A stretch of 46,202 nt of DNA from an uncultured bacterium (GCA_937910695.1 CALEMW010000217.1:1-46202); one strand, 5' to 3'. Counted from the stretch's first letter, positions 7,791-16,824 are shown. Made by a program: numbers and translations. The notes: generated by a model not told the origin, from the sequence alone.

Positions 7791-8800
7791 AAGGGGACCT
7801 CCAGGATCTTGCGGATGTGGGCGACGACCACAGCCGGTGCGATGCCGGTGAGGCAGGCAAGATCGCCCCGGTGGCATGGTCGTGATCCGGTTCTTGAGCA
7901 GGGTCGGCAGTCCAGATCGGTTTCGACCAGGCAACTCTCCGGCAGCAGAGGCGCGTAGCCGAAGGCCGCGACCGTCGGACCGAAGAGGGATACGACGGGA
8001 GTGCCGACGGCCTCGGAGAGGTGCAGCAGTCCACTGTCGTTGCACAGGGTCACGCGGCACGAAGCCAGGCTGCGAGCCACCGTCACGAGGTCGCTGTCGC
8101 GGATGATTTCGACACTGCTGTTGGCGGTGAGTTTGAAAAGCGGGCTATGATCAAACCAGGCCGTTTCCCCGGGACCGAGAAAGATCTTCAAGTCGACACC
8201 CTCCTCGAGCAGTTCGAGGGCAGCCGCATGGAACAACTTATCGGGCCAGCGTTTGGTAGGCCAACGGGCGCCGGGGGCTATACCCACCGTGCGTTTCCTC
8301 CCTGACTCGGCTGGTCTGAGATGAGCCAAGGGTGGAGTGACCGTCGGCGTGAGCAGTGAGCGCCCCGGGGCTCCTTCGGCCAGATCGTCCAAGCGGTCGA
8401 GCAGATGGCGGCGGAGACGGGGTGCGTCGGGGGCTTCGGCTCCGGGATGCCGCAGAAGCTTGAGTCGGGCCGCGGTATCCTTGACGAGGCGGTTCTCTGC
8501 ACTCCGTCCCGCAAGCAGAGTCAGCAGGCGGCTGCGCAGGACGGCGTGGGCGTCGAGGACCGTCGCCGGACGGAGGGTGCGGACTTCACAGGCCAGCCGC
8601 AGGAGGCTGCCCGGGCCCGAGGCTTCCAGGGTGGCGACATGATCCACGCCGGGGATTTCGGCCGCGAGTCCACGGAATTGCTTCTTGGTGACCAGCGTCA
8701 GGGGATGGACCTCTGTACGTCGGGACAGGCCGGCGAGGAACCAGCTGCAGATACAGAGGTCGCCGAGGGCGCCGAAGCGGATCACGAGGGTGGCGGTCAA
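7787..8800 (-). CDS. Glycosyltransferase family 9 (heptosyltransferase-like)
   Basis: A 337-residue GT9 protein of the ADP-heptose:LPS heptosyltransferase type. It begins VIRFGALGD, the GT9 N-terminal signature, has GIAPGARWPTKRWP for donor binding, and SGLLHLSEAVGTPVVSLFGP near the C-terminus. Coupled with kdtA it probably extends the LPS inner core. A late CRPC with further cysteines (DLDCRPC, PCHRGDLACL) is common in this family. TTG 8800 is chosen because GGAAGGA lies about 6 nt upstream and the conserved strand starts just after it; ATG 8845 has no ribosome site. Sugar and acceptor are not determinable. Confidence 0.88.
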   Translation of the reverse strand: MTATLVIRFGALGDLCICSWFLAGLSRRTEVHPLTLVTKKQFRGLAAEIPGVDHVATLEASGPGSLLRLACEVRTLRPATVLDAHAVLRSRLLTLLAGRSAENRLVKDTAARLKLLRHPGAEAPDAPRLRRHLLDRLDDLAEGAPGRSLLTPTVTPPLAHLRPAESGRKRTVGIAPGARWPTKRWPDKLFHAAALELLEEGVDLKIFLGPGETAWFDHSPLFKLTANSSVEIIRDSDLVTVARSLASCRVTLCNDSGLLHLSEAVGTPVVSLFGPTVAAFGYAPLLPESCLVETDLDCRPCSRTGSRPCHRGDLACLTGIAPAVVVAHIRKILEVPL

Positions 8801-8871
8801 CGCGGTTCCTTCCCGCAGACGTGGCTCAGATTCGGGATACGACATCGTGGACGATGTTCCGGTATAGGCAG

Positions 8872-8900
8872 ACCCTAGTGAGGAGCTTGCAGGGTGTCAA
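8872..8900 (-). promoter_or_regulatory. Promoter for GT9-kdtA
   Basis: On the minus strand TTGACA (8900-8895), a 17-bp spacer and TAGGGT (8877-8872) would start transcription near 8865, 65 nt before the chosen TTG. It overlaps the opposing promoter of the CorC-type gene. Confidence 0.5.
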
Positions 8901-8915
8901 GGCAGGGGCTATGCT
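8887..8915 (+). promoter_or_regulatory. Promoter for the CorC-type operon
   Basis: TTGCAG (8887-8892), a 17-bp spacer and TATGCT (8910-8915) form a good sigma-70 pair. The in-frame ATG at 8911 lies inside the -10, so it cannot be the start of the transcript's coding region; this supports the TTG at 8950. Confidence 0.6.
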
Positions 8916-8949
8916 CTCGCTCAATCAGAGACCGTGGAGGGAGTTGCTT

Positions 8950-10191
8950 TTGGAGATTCTGCTGCTGGTCGTGTTCTTGATTCTCTCGGCCGCCTTTTCG
9001 GGCACCGAGACGGCCTACTTTTTTCTCGACGATAAGGACCGCGCCGCGTTGGCTGCGGCGCCCGGTCGTGAAGGCAAGGACGTCGTCGATCTGCTCCGCG
9101 ATCCCACACGTCTGCTCGCAGCCCTGCTGATCGGCAACCTTCTTGTGAACATCTCTGCGAGTGTGCTGGCCACCTCGGCCCTGGTACGTTGGTTCGGACC
9201 GGCCGGCGTAGCGGTGGCGGTTCCGGTCATGACCATCGTGCTGTTGTTCGCTGGGGAGATTACGCCCAAGCTGATCGCACTGCGCTCGCCGCCGCGCATC
9301 GCGTTGGCGGTCAGACCGGCCTTGCGGGTCTGGCTCTGGATCATCAGGCCCCTTTTGTCCCTCGTCGCCGCCTCCAGTGAAGCGTTGATGAAGATCCTGC
9401 CGGCCCACGGCCGAAGTTCCGGGTCCCTGTCTCAGCAGGCGCTGATCGACGCGGCCGGCCTCGCGGTCAGCGATGCCTCGCTGACCGAGACCGAGGGTCT
9501 GTTTCTTTCTCGGCTGGTGATGCTGGAGCAGCTCGAGGTGCGCGAGATCATGACCCCCCGCCCCGCGGTGACGTCGTTGAGCCCAGGCCTCGACCGCGAT
9601 GCCGTCCTGGAACTCGCACGGAGAGCCGGCTACAACCGCTACCCAGTGATGGACGAGGAGGACGCTCGGCCGCGAGGCGTTGTCCACCTCAAGGATCTGC
9701 TCGGACGGGATGACCGGAATCCCCTGGCCCACGATCTGCGTGATCCGACCTACGTTCCCGAGACAAAATCGGTGGCATCGCTGCTGCGCGAAATGAAGGT
9801 CGGGACGTCCCACATGGCTCTGGTGGTGGATGAACACGGCGACTATGTGGGACTGGTGACTCTCGAGGACTGCCTGGAGGTATTCACGGGGCCATGGTCC
9901 GACGAGACGGATCGAGATGCCGAGGTCGTGGTCGCCGTGGCGGACGGCAACTGGATCGTCCTGGGCCAGGTGGATCTCCGCCAACTCAACGAGCTGGTCG
10001 GAACACGCCTCAAGGCGTCCCACGATTATGTCACCGTGGGTGGCTACGTGATGGCCCATCTCGGCCGGATTCCCGAGCGCGGGGATCGCTTCGTTGAGGA
10101 CGACTTTCGCTATACGGTTCTTGAGATGGCCGAGCGTCGTGTCGCACGGATCCGGATTCAGGTCCTGAACGGCACGGAGGCCCGGTCATGA
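8950..10191 (+). CDS. CNNM/CorC (DUF21-CBS) membrane protein, full length
   Basis: A 413-residue membrane protein of the CNNM/CorC (HlyC/CorC) family, linked to magnesium or other divalent cation efflux. The order is a DUF21 membrane domain (residues 1-145, hydrophobic segments near 2-15, 55-78, 85-103 and 120-140, with AFSGTETAYF and GEITPKLIA signatures), a CBS pair from EIMTPRPAV at about 197 to about 315, and the C-terminal CorC_HlyC domain (about 325-410). TTG 8950 is chosen because GGAGGGAG lies just upstream and the sigma-70 -10 covers the only nearby ATG. Its stop overlaps the next paralogue by 4 bp (ATGA). Confidence 0.88.
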   Translation: MEILLLVVFLILSAAFSGTETAYFFLDDKDRAALAAAPGREGKDVVDLLRDPTRLLAALLIGNLLVNISASVLATSALVRWFGPAGVAVAVPVMTIVLLFAGEITPKLIALRSPPRIALAVRPALRVWLWIIRPLLSLVAASSEALMKILPAHGRSSGSLSQQALIDAAGLAVSDASLTETEGLFLSRLVMLEQLEVREIMTPRPAVTSLSPGLDRDAVLELARRAGYNRYPVMDEEDARPRGVVHLKDLLGRDDRNPLAHDLRDPTYVPETKSVASLLREMKVGTSHMALVVDEHGDYVGLVTLEDCLEVFTGPWSDETDRDAEVVVAVADGNWIVLGQVDLRQLNELVGTRLKASHDYVTVGGYVMAHLGRIPERGDRFVEDDFRYTVLEMAERRVARIRIQVLNGTEARS

Positions 10192-11276
10192 TTCATGGCG
10201 CCGCCATTCTTGCTGTCGGTTCCCTGGCGGTAGGGGGTGTGGGTACCCTGTCGGTCGGAACGGTCGCTGTCGCCACCGGGCTTTGTCTGCTTGCGTCGGC
10301 GTTCTTTTCGGGGACCGAGACAGGACTGATGAGCGTGAGCCGACTGCGGCTCAGGGAAGAACTCCGCGGGTCGAGGAGCGCCTCCGCCGCCTTGCTGCAG
10401 CGCATGTTGACCAGGGTGGAGGATCCTATCCTCACCTGCCTGATCGGCACCAACCTGTTCAATGTGCTGGCGAGTTCGTTGGTGACCGCCGCGATGATCG
10501 TGCGTTTCGGCCCCCGCGGCGACGTGATGGCCGCGGCGTTGATGTCGGTGCTGGTGATCATATTGGGTGAGATTATCCCCAAAATCCTCTATCGCGAGTA
10601 TGCAGAATCACTGACGCTTCGTTCGGTCCGACCCCTCCGTGCGGTGATGGTGCTGATGGCTCCGCTCCGTGCCTTCCTCCTGTTGTATTCAGGTCTGTTG
10701 CAAAAGGTATTGCCTGGAACAGGCAAGCGAGACGGCGAGGGACCTGGACGCGAGGGACTGGCTTCGTTGCTGCGAGCCCATGCCGGTGGCGAGGGAGCTC
10801 AGCTGTTCGATGAACTGCTCGGCCGCTGTCTCGAGTTGTCGGACCTGAACCTGACATCGCTGATGACACACCTCGACCGGGTCGTGACCCTGCCTCTGAC
10901 CGCTTCGTACCAGGAGTGCTGTAATGCAGCCGCCGTGTCCGGGTTCAGCCGCTTGCCGGTCCACCACGAGGATCCGCTGCATCCGGAGGGGTGGATCCTA
11001 GTGAGGGATCTGCTGTTCAATCCGCCCGATGTTGAATGGACGCGGATACCTTCAGAGTTGATCCGCACGTGTCCCTTTGTGGAGAAATCCATGTCGCCGT
11101 GGGCCCTGTTCGAGGAGATGCGGTGGCACAGACAACAGATGGCCATCGTGACCGATGAATACGGCACTTCGGTGGGCTTGGTGACATTGGAAGACCTGCT
11201 CGAGATGCTCGTGGGGAGCATCGAGGACGAATTTGACCGGGGCTGGCGACGAGCGGCCCCAGACCTAGGAGGATGA
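10188..11276 (+). CDS. CNNM/CorC-type (DUF21-CBS) paralogue lacking the C-terminal domain
   Basis: A 362-residue paralogue of the preceding protein. It has the DUF21 membrane domain (AFFSGTETGLM, IGTNLFN, GEIIPKIL) and a CBS pair (from about residue 220 to 345, ending EYGTSVGLVTLEDLLEML), but it stops right after CBS, so the CorC_HlyC domain of its neighbour is absent. The N-terminus has an extra Gly/Val-rich hydrophobic segment before the conserved one. Its start overlaps the upstream stop by 4 bp, and the following DUF1844 gene starts 1 bp after its stop. The two proteins may form a heteromeric transporter; that is inference. Confidence 0.85.
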   Translation: MIHGAAILAVGSLAVGGVGTLSVGTVAVATGLCLLASAFFSGTETGLMSVSRLRLREELRGSRSASAALLQRMLTRVEDPILTCLIGTNLFNVLASSLVTAAMIVRFGPRGDVMAAALMSVLVIILGEIIPKILYREYAESLTLRSVRPLRAVMVLMAPLRAFLLLYSGLLQKVLPGTGKRDGEGPGREGLASLLRAHAGGEGAQLFDELLGRCLELSDLNLTSLMTHLDRVVTLPLTASYQECCNAAAVSGFSRLPVHHEDPLHPEGWILVRDLLFNPPDVEWTRIPSELIRTCPFVEKSMSPWALFEEMRWHRQQMAIVTDEYGTSVGLVTLEDLLEMLVGSIEDEFDRGWRRAAPDLGG

Positions 11277-11277
11277 T

Positions 11278-11640
11278 ATGGATACACCGACTCCGGAACT
11301 CGACCGCCACGATCATGTGTTGCTCGGACTCGTGATGAACATACAGGCCACGGCCATGGTGCAGATGGGTAAGCTGGTCGACCCTTCTGCCGGCGGGATC
11401 AAGCGCGACCTCGAAGCCGCTCGCTTTTCCATCGATCTGCTCGAGGCGCTCCAGGCCAAGTGCCGCGGCAATCTCGTGCCCGACGTTTCGACTCTGCTCG
11501 ACCGTGCCGTGATGGAACTGCAACTCAATTATACCGATGAAGCCAAACAGAGCAACCAGGCCGCCGAAGCTCCCGCCGAAGCCGCCGAAGATGCAGCATC
11601 GCCTCCCGAAGAGGGTGAGACTCACGATGCGGAAGCCTGA
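11278..11640 (+). CDS. DUF1844 domain protein
   Basis: A 120-residue small protein. The conserved part (residues 10-85: LLGLVMNIQATAMVQMGKL, then DLEAARFSIDLLEAL) matches DUF1844, a short helical family of unknown function found in several Gram-negative phyla. The last 35 residues are Ala/Glu/Pro-rich and probably disordered. TAGGAGG lies 5 nt before the ATG. It sits between a CNNM-type protein and a secreted barrel-like protein, whose start overlaps its 3' end by 14 bp. No function is assigned. Confidence 0.8.
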   Translation: MDTPTPELDRHDHVLLGLVMNIQATAMVQMGKLVDPSAGGIKRDLEAARFSIDLLEALQAKCRGNLVPDVSTLLDRAVMELQLNYTDEAKQSNQAAEAPAEAAEDAASPPEEGETHDAEA

Positions 11641-13072
11641 CCTGCGGCTCTCGATTGTCTTGGTAATCCTGCTGGCGATGATCGCGGGGCCCGCGACGGG
11701 CCGTCATGCCGAACGTTCGGTCGTGATCCACAGGACCATCAGCGCCCTGCCGTCTCCGGACGGACTGGTGCTTCTGGGCTTGGACATCTCGCCGGTGACG
11801 GTGGATGTGTCGGGTGATGAGAACGAGAATCTGGTCTCTGCTACGACGACAAGGTTGAGTGTCGAGGCGGGCCTGAATTCGTGGCTTCGCCTCCATATGG
11901 ATCTGCCCTTCCATGCGTGGTCGGATGCTCTGCCAGCCTGGGGCTTCGACGCCTCTGGTTCGGGTCTCGGCGATGCGGGTGCGGGCCTGGTGCTCAGTCC
12001 CCTGCATCTGGGACGCTGGCTGGCCACGGCACTCGACGTACGGACCACGTGGCCCACGGGCGACGAAGCGCTGGGCCTAGGAGCCGGTGAACGGTCGACG
12101 TACTTGGGTGCGGCGGTGACCTTGCGGGCCTGGACCGATGCCTCGGTGCCGGAAATGCGGCTGCACGCCAACTTCGGTCGACGGGAGAACGTGCAGGGCG
12201 GTGGATACGGCGGTGCCGGCGCCGGCCGGTTCGCGGCCTGGGGCAATCCCGTGCCGGCGGTACCGGACGGGGGCGATGACGGCGACAACGATCCGCTGGA
12301 GTTCTCCGCTGCCCTCGAGTTCCGCAAAGGGAACGTGTCTCTGGCCGTCGAACATACGCGTCATTTTTATCCCGACGCCGTGGTCACATCCGGAGAGGAG
12401 CCGGCCTGGTGGTCCGCCGCAGTTCATTGGGGAGAGGAGACGGGTCCTGGGTTGACTCTCGCCTACGATGTGCCGACGTCGCTGGATGATCCCGCCACGG
12501 CCTTCCGTCCGCTCATGGCCGACCACGTCGTCAGGTTGGGAGTAGGATGGAGCTTCGCAGTCGGCGGCCGCGATCGCGACGGCGACGGTCTCAAAGACCG
12601 TGTGGATCCCTGTCCCGACGACGCCGAAGACTTCGACGGTTTCCGCGACGATGATGGCTGCCCCGATCCGGACAACGACGAGGACGGCGTGCCCGACGTC
12701 ATCGATCAGGCGCCGATGCTGCCCGAGGATCACGACGGCTTCAAGGACCACGACGGTGTCCCCGATCCCGACAACGACCGCGACGGCATCCTCGACGTCA
12801 ACGATCAATGCCCCGACGAAGCCGAAGACTTCGACGGCCACCAGGATGACGACGGCTGCCCCGAGGAGTTCTTCGACGCCGACGGCGACGGCATTCCCGA
12901 CGAAGACGATGTCTGCCCAGACGAGGCCGAGGATCTCGACGGTTACCGTGACGACGACGGGTGCCCGGATCTGGACAACGACCTCGACGGCATTCCCGAT
13001 GCTCTCGACGCCTGTCCCGACCAGCCCGAAGACTACGACGGGGTCGAGGACGAGGACGGGTGCCCGGAATAG
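11627..13072 (+). CDS. Outer-membrane barrel-like protein with C-terminal thrombospondin type-3 repeats
   Basis: A 481-residue exported protein. Residues 1-28 form a Sec signal peptide. Residues about 30-310 alternate in a way that suggests an outer-membrane beta-barrel (amphipathic strands such as RLSVEAGLNSWLRLHMDLPF and VVRLGVGWSFAVGG). From about 316 to the end there are Asp-rich DxDxDG(I/V/L)xD repeats with CPD and EDxDG(F/Y) units, typical of calcium-binding thrombospondin type-3 repeats. Such repeats usually precede an OmpA peptidoglycan-binding domain, but here the protein ends at DGCPE. ATG 11627 is chosen for its GAGGGTGAG and signal peptide. Calcium binding is likely; the role (pore, stability or adhesion) is unknown. 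Confidence 0.8.
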   Translation: MRKPDLRLSIVLVILLAMIAGPATGRHAERSVVIHRTISALPSPDGLVLLGLDISPVTVDVSGDENENLVSATTTRLSVEAGLNSWLRLHMDLPFHAWSDALPAWGFDASGSGLGDAGAGLVLSPLHLGRWLATALDVRTTWPTGDEALGLGAGERSTYLGAAVTLRAWTDASVPEMRLHANFGRRENVQGGGYGGAGAGRFAAWGNPVPAVPDGGDDGDNDPLEFSAALEFRKGNVSLAVEHTRHFYPDAVVTSGEEPAWWSAAVHWGEETGPGLTLAYDVPTSLDDPATAFRPLMADHVVRLGVGWSFAVGGRDRDGDGLKDRVDPCPDDAEDFDGFRDDDGCPDPDNDEDGVPDVIDQAPMLPEDHDGFKDHDGVPDPDNDRDGILDVNDQCPDEAEDFDGHQDDDGCPEEFFDADGDGIPDEDDVCPDEAEDLDGYRDDDGCPDLDNDLDGIPDALDACPDQPEDYDGVEDEDGCPE

Positions 13073-13078
13073 CCCGAA

Positions 13079-13873
13079 TCAGGAATCGGAGGAGGCCCGC
13101 TTGGCGACCTGCCAGTGGGCCTCCAATTCGTCCAGTGAGGCGCTGTGCATGGCGTCGTGGTCGGCGTATTGACCTTCGACGTGTCGGAATCGGGAGCGGA
13201 AACGGCGGTTGGCGAGACGCAGGGCGTCGTCGGCCTCGACGCCGAGGCGACGGGCGAGGTTGACGACGGCCAACAGGAGATCGCCGACCTCGTGGACGAG
13301 GGCGTCATGGTCGCCTGAGGTTTCCGCCTCGTGGACTTCAGCGAGCTCCTCGTGGATCTTGGCGACGACGCCGTGGTTGTCGGGCCAATCGAAGCCCACT
13401 TCGGCGGCGTTCTTCTGGTAGACGTGGGCCTGGCGCAACGGAGAGCTCGAGGCGGGCAGATCCTTCAGCACCGTCGGCTCTTCGACGAGGCCTTTGGCCT
13501 CCTTTTCGGCGGTCTTGATGGCGTTCCAGTGAACCTGGCTCTCGATCTGATCGTCGGCGTTCTCGTCGCCGAAGACGTGGGGGTGGCGGCGGATCAGTTT
13601 GTCGTTGCCGGAGCGGGCCACGTCTTCGAAGTCGGCGCCGCTGGTTTCCGAGTGGATCCGACAACAGAAGGCCACCATGAAGAGCAGATCGCCCAGCTCC
13701 TCGGTTACGTGGTCCTGGTCGCCCGAGAGGGCGGCGTCGATGAGTTCGCCGGCTTCGTCCAGCAGGTAGCGGGCGGCGTCGGGGAGGGTCTGCTTTTGGT
13801 CCCAGGGACAGCCGCCGGGGGCGCGCAGGGTGGCGATGGTATCGAGCAGGGCGCGGGTTTCGGGCAGCGGCAT
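13079..13873 (-). CDS. mazG: Nucleoside triphosphate pyrophosphohydrolase MazG
   Basis: A 264-residue enzyme that hydrolyses NTPs and dNTPs to monophosphates and pyrophosphate, helping to clear aberrant nucleotides. It has two MazG domains: the N-terminal half with CPWDQKQT, DEAGELIDA and EELGDLLFMV supplying metal-binding acidic residues, and the C-terminal half with KIHEELAEV and HEVGDLLLAVVNLARR. Length is typical of the E. coli-type enzyme. GGAGG precedes the ATG. It converges on the calcium-repeat protein gene with only 6 bp between the stops, and it diverges from uvrA. Confidence 0.95.
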   Translation of the reverse strand: MPLPETRALLDTIATLRAPGGCPWDQKQTLPDAARYLLDEAGELIDAALSGDQDHVTEELGDLLFMVAFCCRIHSETSGADFEDVARSGNDKLIRRHPHVFGDENADDQIESQVHWNAIKTAEKEAKGLVEEPTVLKDLPASSSPLRQAHVYQKNAAEVGFDWPDNHGVVAKIHEELAEVHEAETSGDHDALVHEVGDLLLAVVNLARRLGVEADDALRLANRRFRSRFRHVEGQYADHDAMHSASLDELEAHWQVAKRASSDS

Positions 13874-13950
13874 CGGGGTCCTCCGGGTCGGCGTCAGGCC
13901 TGGATCGGGTCTCCTCCATGGTAATTGTCCTGGGCGGAATCTGAAAGTGT

Positions 13951-13959
13951 TGGTAAGAT
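13951..13959 (+). promoter_or_regulatory. Extended -10 promoter for uvrA
   Basis: TGG followed by TAAGAT forms an extended -10 element. No good -35 is visible 16-18 bp upstream. Transcription would begin near 13966, about 40 nt before uvrA. The 134-bp divergent region (13874-14007) also contains the ribosome sites of mazG (minus strand) and uvrA. Confidence 0.4.
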
Positions 13960-14007
13960 GGGCGGTCGCATATCCGCGTGGGTTGACCGCGCTCGCAGGA
14001 GAGGTCG

Positions 14008-16824
14008 ATGGACGACGTGATCCGCATCCGAGGCGCCCGCCAGCACAACCTGAAGTCGGTCGACGTGGACTTTCCCCGTGGTCGACTGACCGCCGTATCC
14101 GGGCTCTCCGGCTCGGGAAAATCCTCCCTGGTTTTCGACACTCTCTACGCCGAAGGCCAGCGCAGCTACGTCGAGTCGCTGTCGACCTACGCCCGTCAGT
14201 TCCTCGAGCGCATGCCCAAGCCCGATGTCGACTGGATCGACGGCATCGGCCCCGCCATCGCCATCGAACAGCGCAATGCGGCCCGCAGCGGCCGCAGCAC
14301 TGTGGGCACCGTTACCGAGGTCAACGACTACCTGCGCGTACTCTTCTCGCGGATCGGCCGGATCGTCTGTCCCGGCTGCGGAGTGCGTGTCGAACCGGAA
14401 TCACCGTCGACGGTCTGGAAGGCCGCCCGTGCACGCTGGGACGAAGGCGAGGCGGTGCTGGTGACCTACCCCCAAGATGTCAGCCAGGAAGGCGCCGACG
14501 GCAGTTGGGCCGAACCCTTGCTGGCCCAGGGCTTCCTGCGGGCCGTGGTCGGCGGCGCCGACGGCGGCGTGATCGTCCGTCTGGACGAGGCTCAGGACGA
14601 GGATGCGCCCCGGCCTGGGGCCGGCGCTGTCGTCGATGTGATCGTCGACCGCATTTCCCTGGCGCCCAAAGCCCGCGCCCGCTTCGGCGAGGCCCTCGAA
14701 CTGGCTTTTCAGCAGTCCAACGGCTGGGTCGTGCTGCGTGGAGGCGACCTCGGCGGCAGGATTGCCTTCTCGGATCGGCGCGTCTGCAACGGCTGCGCCC
14801 GCGTCTTTCCTGAACCCACGCCTCATCTCTTTTCGTTCAATTCGCCGCAAGGTGCCTGCCCCGATTGCAACGGTTTCGGCAACCGGCTCGAATTCGACGA
14901 GGAGAAGATCGTTCCTGACGACGGCCTGACCCTCATGGACGGTGCGATCAAGCCCTGGCGGACAGACACCTTCGCCCATTGCTTCACGGCCCTGATCCGT
15001 CACTGCCGGGCCAGGAAGATCCCGATCGACGTTCCCTGGCGTAAGCTGAAGGAGGGGGAGCGGCGAGAGGTGCTCGAGGGACGGGCGGGTAAGTTCGTCG
15101 GCGCCGTCGCCTTCCTCGAGGACATGCGCAAGGAGATGAAGAAGGGTCATCACCGTTTTTTCACGCGTCGCTTCATGGGCGATACGAAGTGCCGCACCTG
15201 CGGTGGCAGCCGGTTGCGCGCCGAGGCGCTGGCGGTCCGTGTCGGCGGCTTTGACATCGGTCAGATCGGGCACATGTCCTTGGACGAAGCTCTCCGCAAG
15301 GTCGAGGCCCTCCGCTTGGCCAAGACGGACCGGGCCGCAGCGGGGGACGTGCAGCAGGAAATCCTGCACCGTCTGAGTTTCTTGTCCCGCGTTGGGCTCG
15401 GATACCTGACCCTCGACAGGCTCACGCGCACCCTCTCTGGAGGGGAGGCCCAGCGCATCCACCTGGCCAACGCTCTCGGGTCGCGTCTCGTGGATACGCT
15501 CTACGTTCTGGACGAGCCCACCACGGGGCTGCACCCCGCAGATGTCGACCGCCTGATCGCCACGCTGCGCGACTTGGTGGACATCGGCAACACGGTGGTC
15601 GTGGTCGAGCACGATCCCGAGGTCCTGCGCGCCGCCGATCACATGGTGGAGTTGGGCCCCGAAGCAGGAACCCGTGGCGGTGAAGTCGTCTATCAGGGAA
15701 CCCTGCAAGGCTTGCTGGACCACGGCGAGACCCTGACGGCCGACTATCTGACAGGCAGACGCCGTCTCCCCGAACGTCAGCGAGCGCGGCCCGACGACAC
15801 GCATATGCTCGTGGTCAAGGGCGCCCGGCGTCACAATCTGAACAAGCTCGATGTGGCGATTCCCCTCGCCAGGCTGGTCTGCTTCACGGGGGTCTCGGGG
15901 TCGGGCAAGAGCACTCTGATGAACGACTGCCTCTACGACGGGCTGACCGGTAAGGCTCAGGGCGGACCCGAGCGCGGTCTGCCGTTCACCGGATTCCAGG
16001 GAGCCAGCAGGATCGACAAGGTGATCCGGGTCGATCAGACGCCCATCGGCAAGTCGAGTCGCTCCAATCCTGCCACCTACCTCGGGGTGTTGACCCATAT
16101 CCGAGAACTCTTCGCCGCCACGCCCGAAGCCCGGGCCCGCGGTTACGAGGCGGGACGATTCAGCTTCAACACGGCCGGCGGCCGTTGCCCGGAATGTCAG
16201 GGACTCGGTGAGCATCGGGTCGAAATGCACTTCATGGCGGACATCAGCGTGCCCTGCGATGTTTGTGCCGGCACTCGCTTCAATCCCGCCACCCTTGAAG
16301 TCCGCATTCGGGGCAAGACCATCGCCCAGATCCTCGAACTGACCGTGGAAGACGCTCTGGCTTTTTTCCAAGGCGAGAACGCCATCCGCGACAAGCTGTG
16401 GATATTGCGCAAAGTGGGATTGGGGTATTTGACCCTGGGTCAATCCGCCACGACCCTTTCAGGCGGCGAGAGCCAACGCCTGAAGATCGCCAGGGAGCTG
16501 GGAACGCCGTCGGGTAAGCGCAACCTCTACCTGCTGGACGAACCGACCACGGGCCTGCACATTCACGATGTGGCCCAGCTGGCCCTGGTTCTCCACGAAT
16601 TGGTGGATCATGGGCACTCGGTGATCGTGATCGAGCACAATCTCGATCTCGTTGCGCAGGCCGACTGGATCGTCGATCTGGGACCCGGCGGCGGGGCTGA
16701 CGGCGGCCGCGTGGTCGGCTGTGGTACACCAGAGGCGCTGGCTGCCATGGACGCGTCGGTGACCGGACGACACCTGGCGGCCCGGTTCGAACGCTTGAAG
16801 GTGGGGAAAGGCGGCGAGGCATGA
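14008..16824 (+). CDS. uvrA: UvrA family excinuclease ABC subunit A
   Basis: A 938-residue tandem ABC ATPase that detects DNA lesions and loads UvrB in nucleotide excision repair. First Walker A GLSGSGKSS is at 32-40, second GVSGSGKST near 628-636; both halves have LSGGE signatures and LDEPTTGLH Walker B motifs. Zinc modules appear as CNGCARVF with CPDCNGFG, CRTCGGSRL, and CPECQGLG with CDVCAGTRF. A UvrB-binding-like domain occupies about 130-245. The early signature reads IAIEQRNAARSGRSTVGTVTE, where canonical UvrA usually has a QKT-type sequence, so this may belong to a paralogous UvrA clade. AGGAGAGG precedes the ATG. galE starts in its stop codon (ATGA). Confidence 0.88.
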   Translation: MDDVIRIRGARQHNLKSVDVDFPRGRLTAVSGLSGSGKSSLVFDTLYAEGQRSYVESLSTYARQFLERMPKPDVDWIDGIGPAIAIEQRNAARSGRSTVGTVTEVNDYLRVLFSRIGRIVCPGCGVRVEPESPSTVWKAARARWDEGEAVLVTYPQDVSQEGADGSWAEPLLAQGFLRAVVGGADGGVIVRLDEAQDEDAPRPGAGAVVDVIVDRISLAPKARARFGEALELAFQQSNGWVVLRGGDLGGRIAFSDRRVCNGCARVFPEPTPHLFSFNSPQGACPDCNGFGNRLEFDEEKIVPDDGLTLMDGAIKPWRTDTFAHCFTALIRHCRARKIPIDVPWRKLKEGERREVLEGRAGKFVGAVAFLEDMRKEMKKGHHRFFTRRFMGDTKCRTCGGSRLRAEALAVRVGGFDIGQIGHMSLDEALRKVEALRLAKTDRAAAGDVQQEILHRLSFLSRVGLGYLTLDRLTRTLSGGEAQRIHLANALGSRLVDTLYVLDEPTTGLHPADVDRLIATLRDLVDIGNTVVVVEHDPEVLRAADHMVELGPEAGTRGGEVVYQGTLQGLLDHGETLTADYLTGRRRLPERQRARPDDTHMLVVKGARRHNLNKLDVAIPLARLVCFTGVSGSGKSTLMNDCLYDGLTGKAQGGPERGLPFTGFQGASRIDKVIRVDQTPIGKSSRSNPATYLGVLTHIRELFAATPEARARGYEAGRFSFNTAGGRCPECQGLGEHRVEMHFMADISVPCDVCAGTRFNPATLEVRIRGKTIAQILELTVEDALAFFQGENAIRDKLWILRKVGLGYLTLGQSATTLSGGESQRLKIARELGTPSGKRNLYLLDEPTTGLHIHDVAQLALVLHELVDHGHSVIVIEHNLDLVAQADWIVDLGPGGGADGGRVVGCGTPEALAAMDASVTGRHLAARFERLKVGKGGEA

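Noticed and set aside
12570-13072. Tandem DNA repeat or CRISPR-like periodicity
   Set aside because: The periodicity comes from codons for Asp-rich thrombospondin repeats; there are no identical repeats with unique spacers.
14401-16443. 680-residue antisense frame opposite uvrA
   Set aside because: Shadow; uvrA carries all ATPase and zinc motifs.
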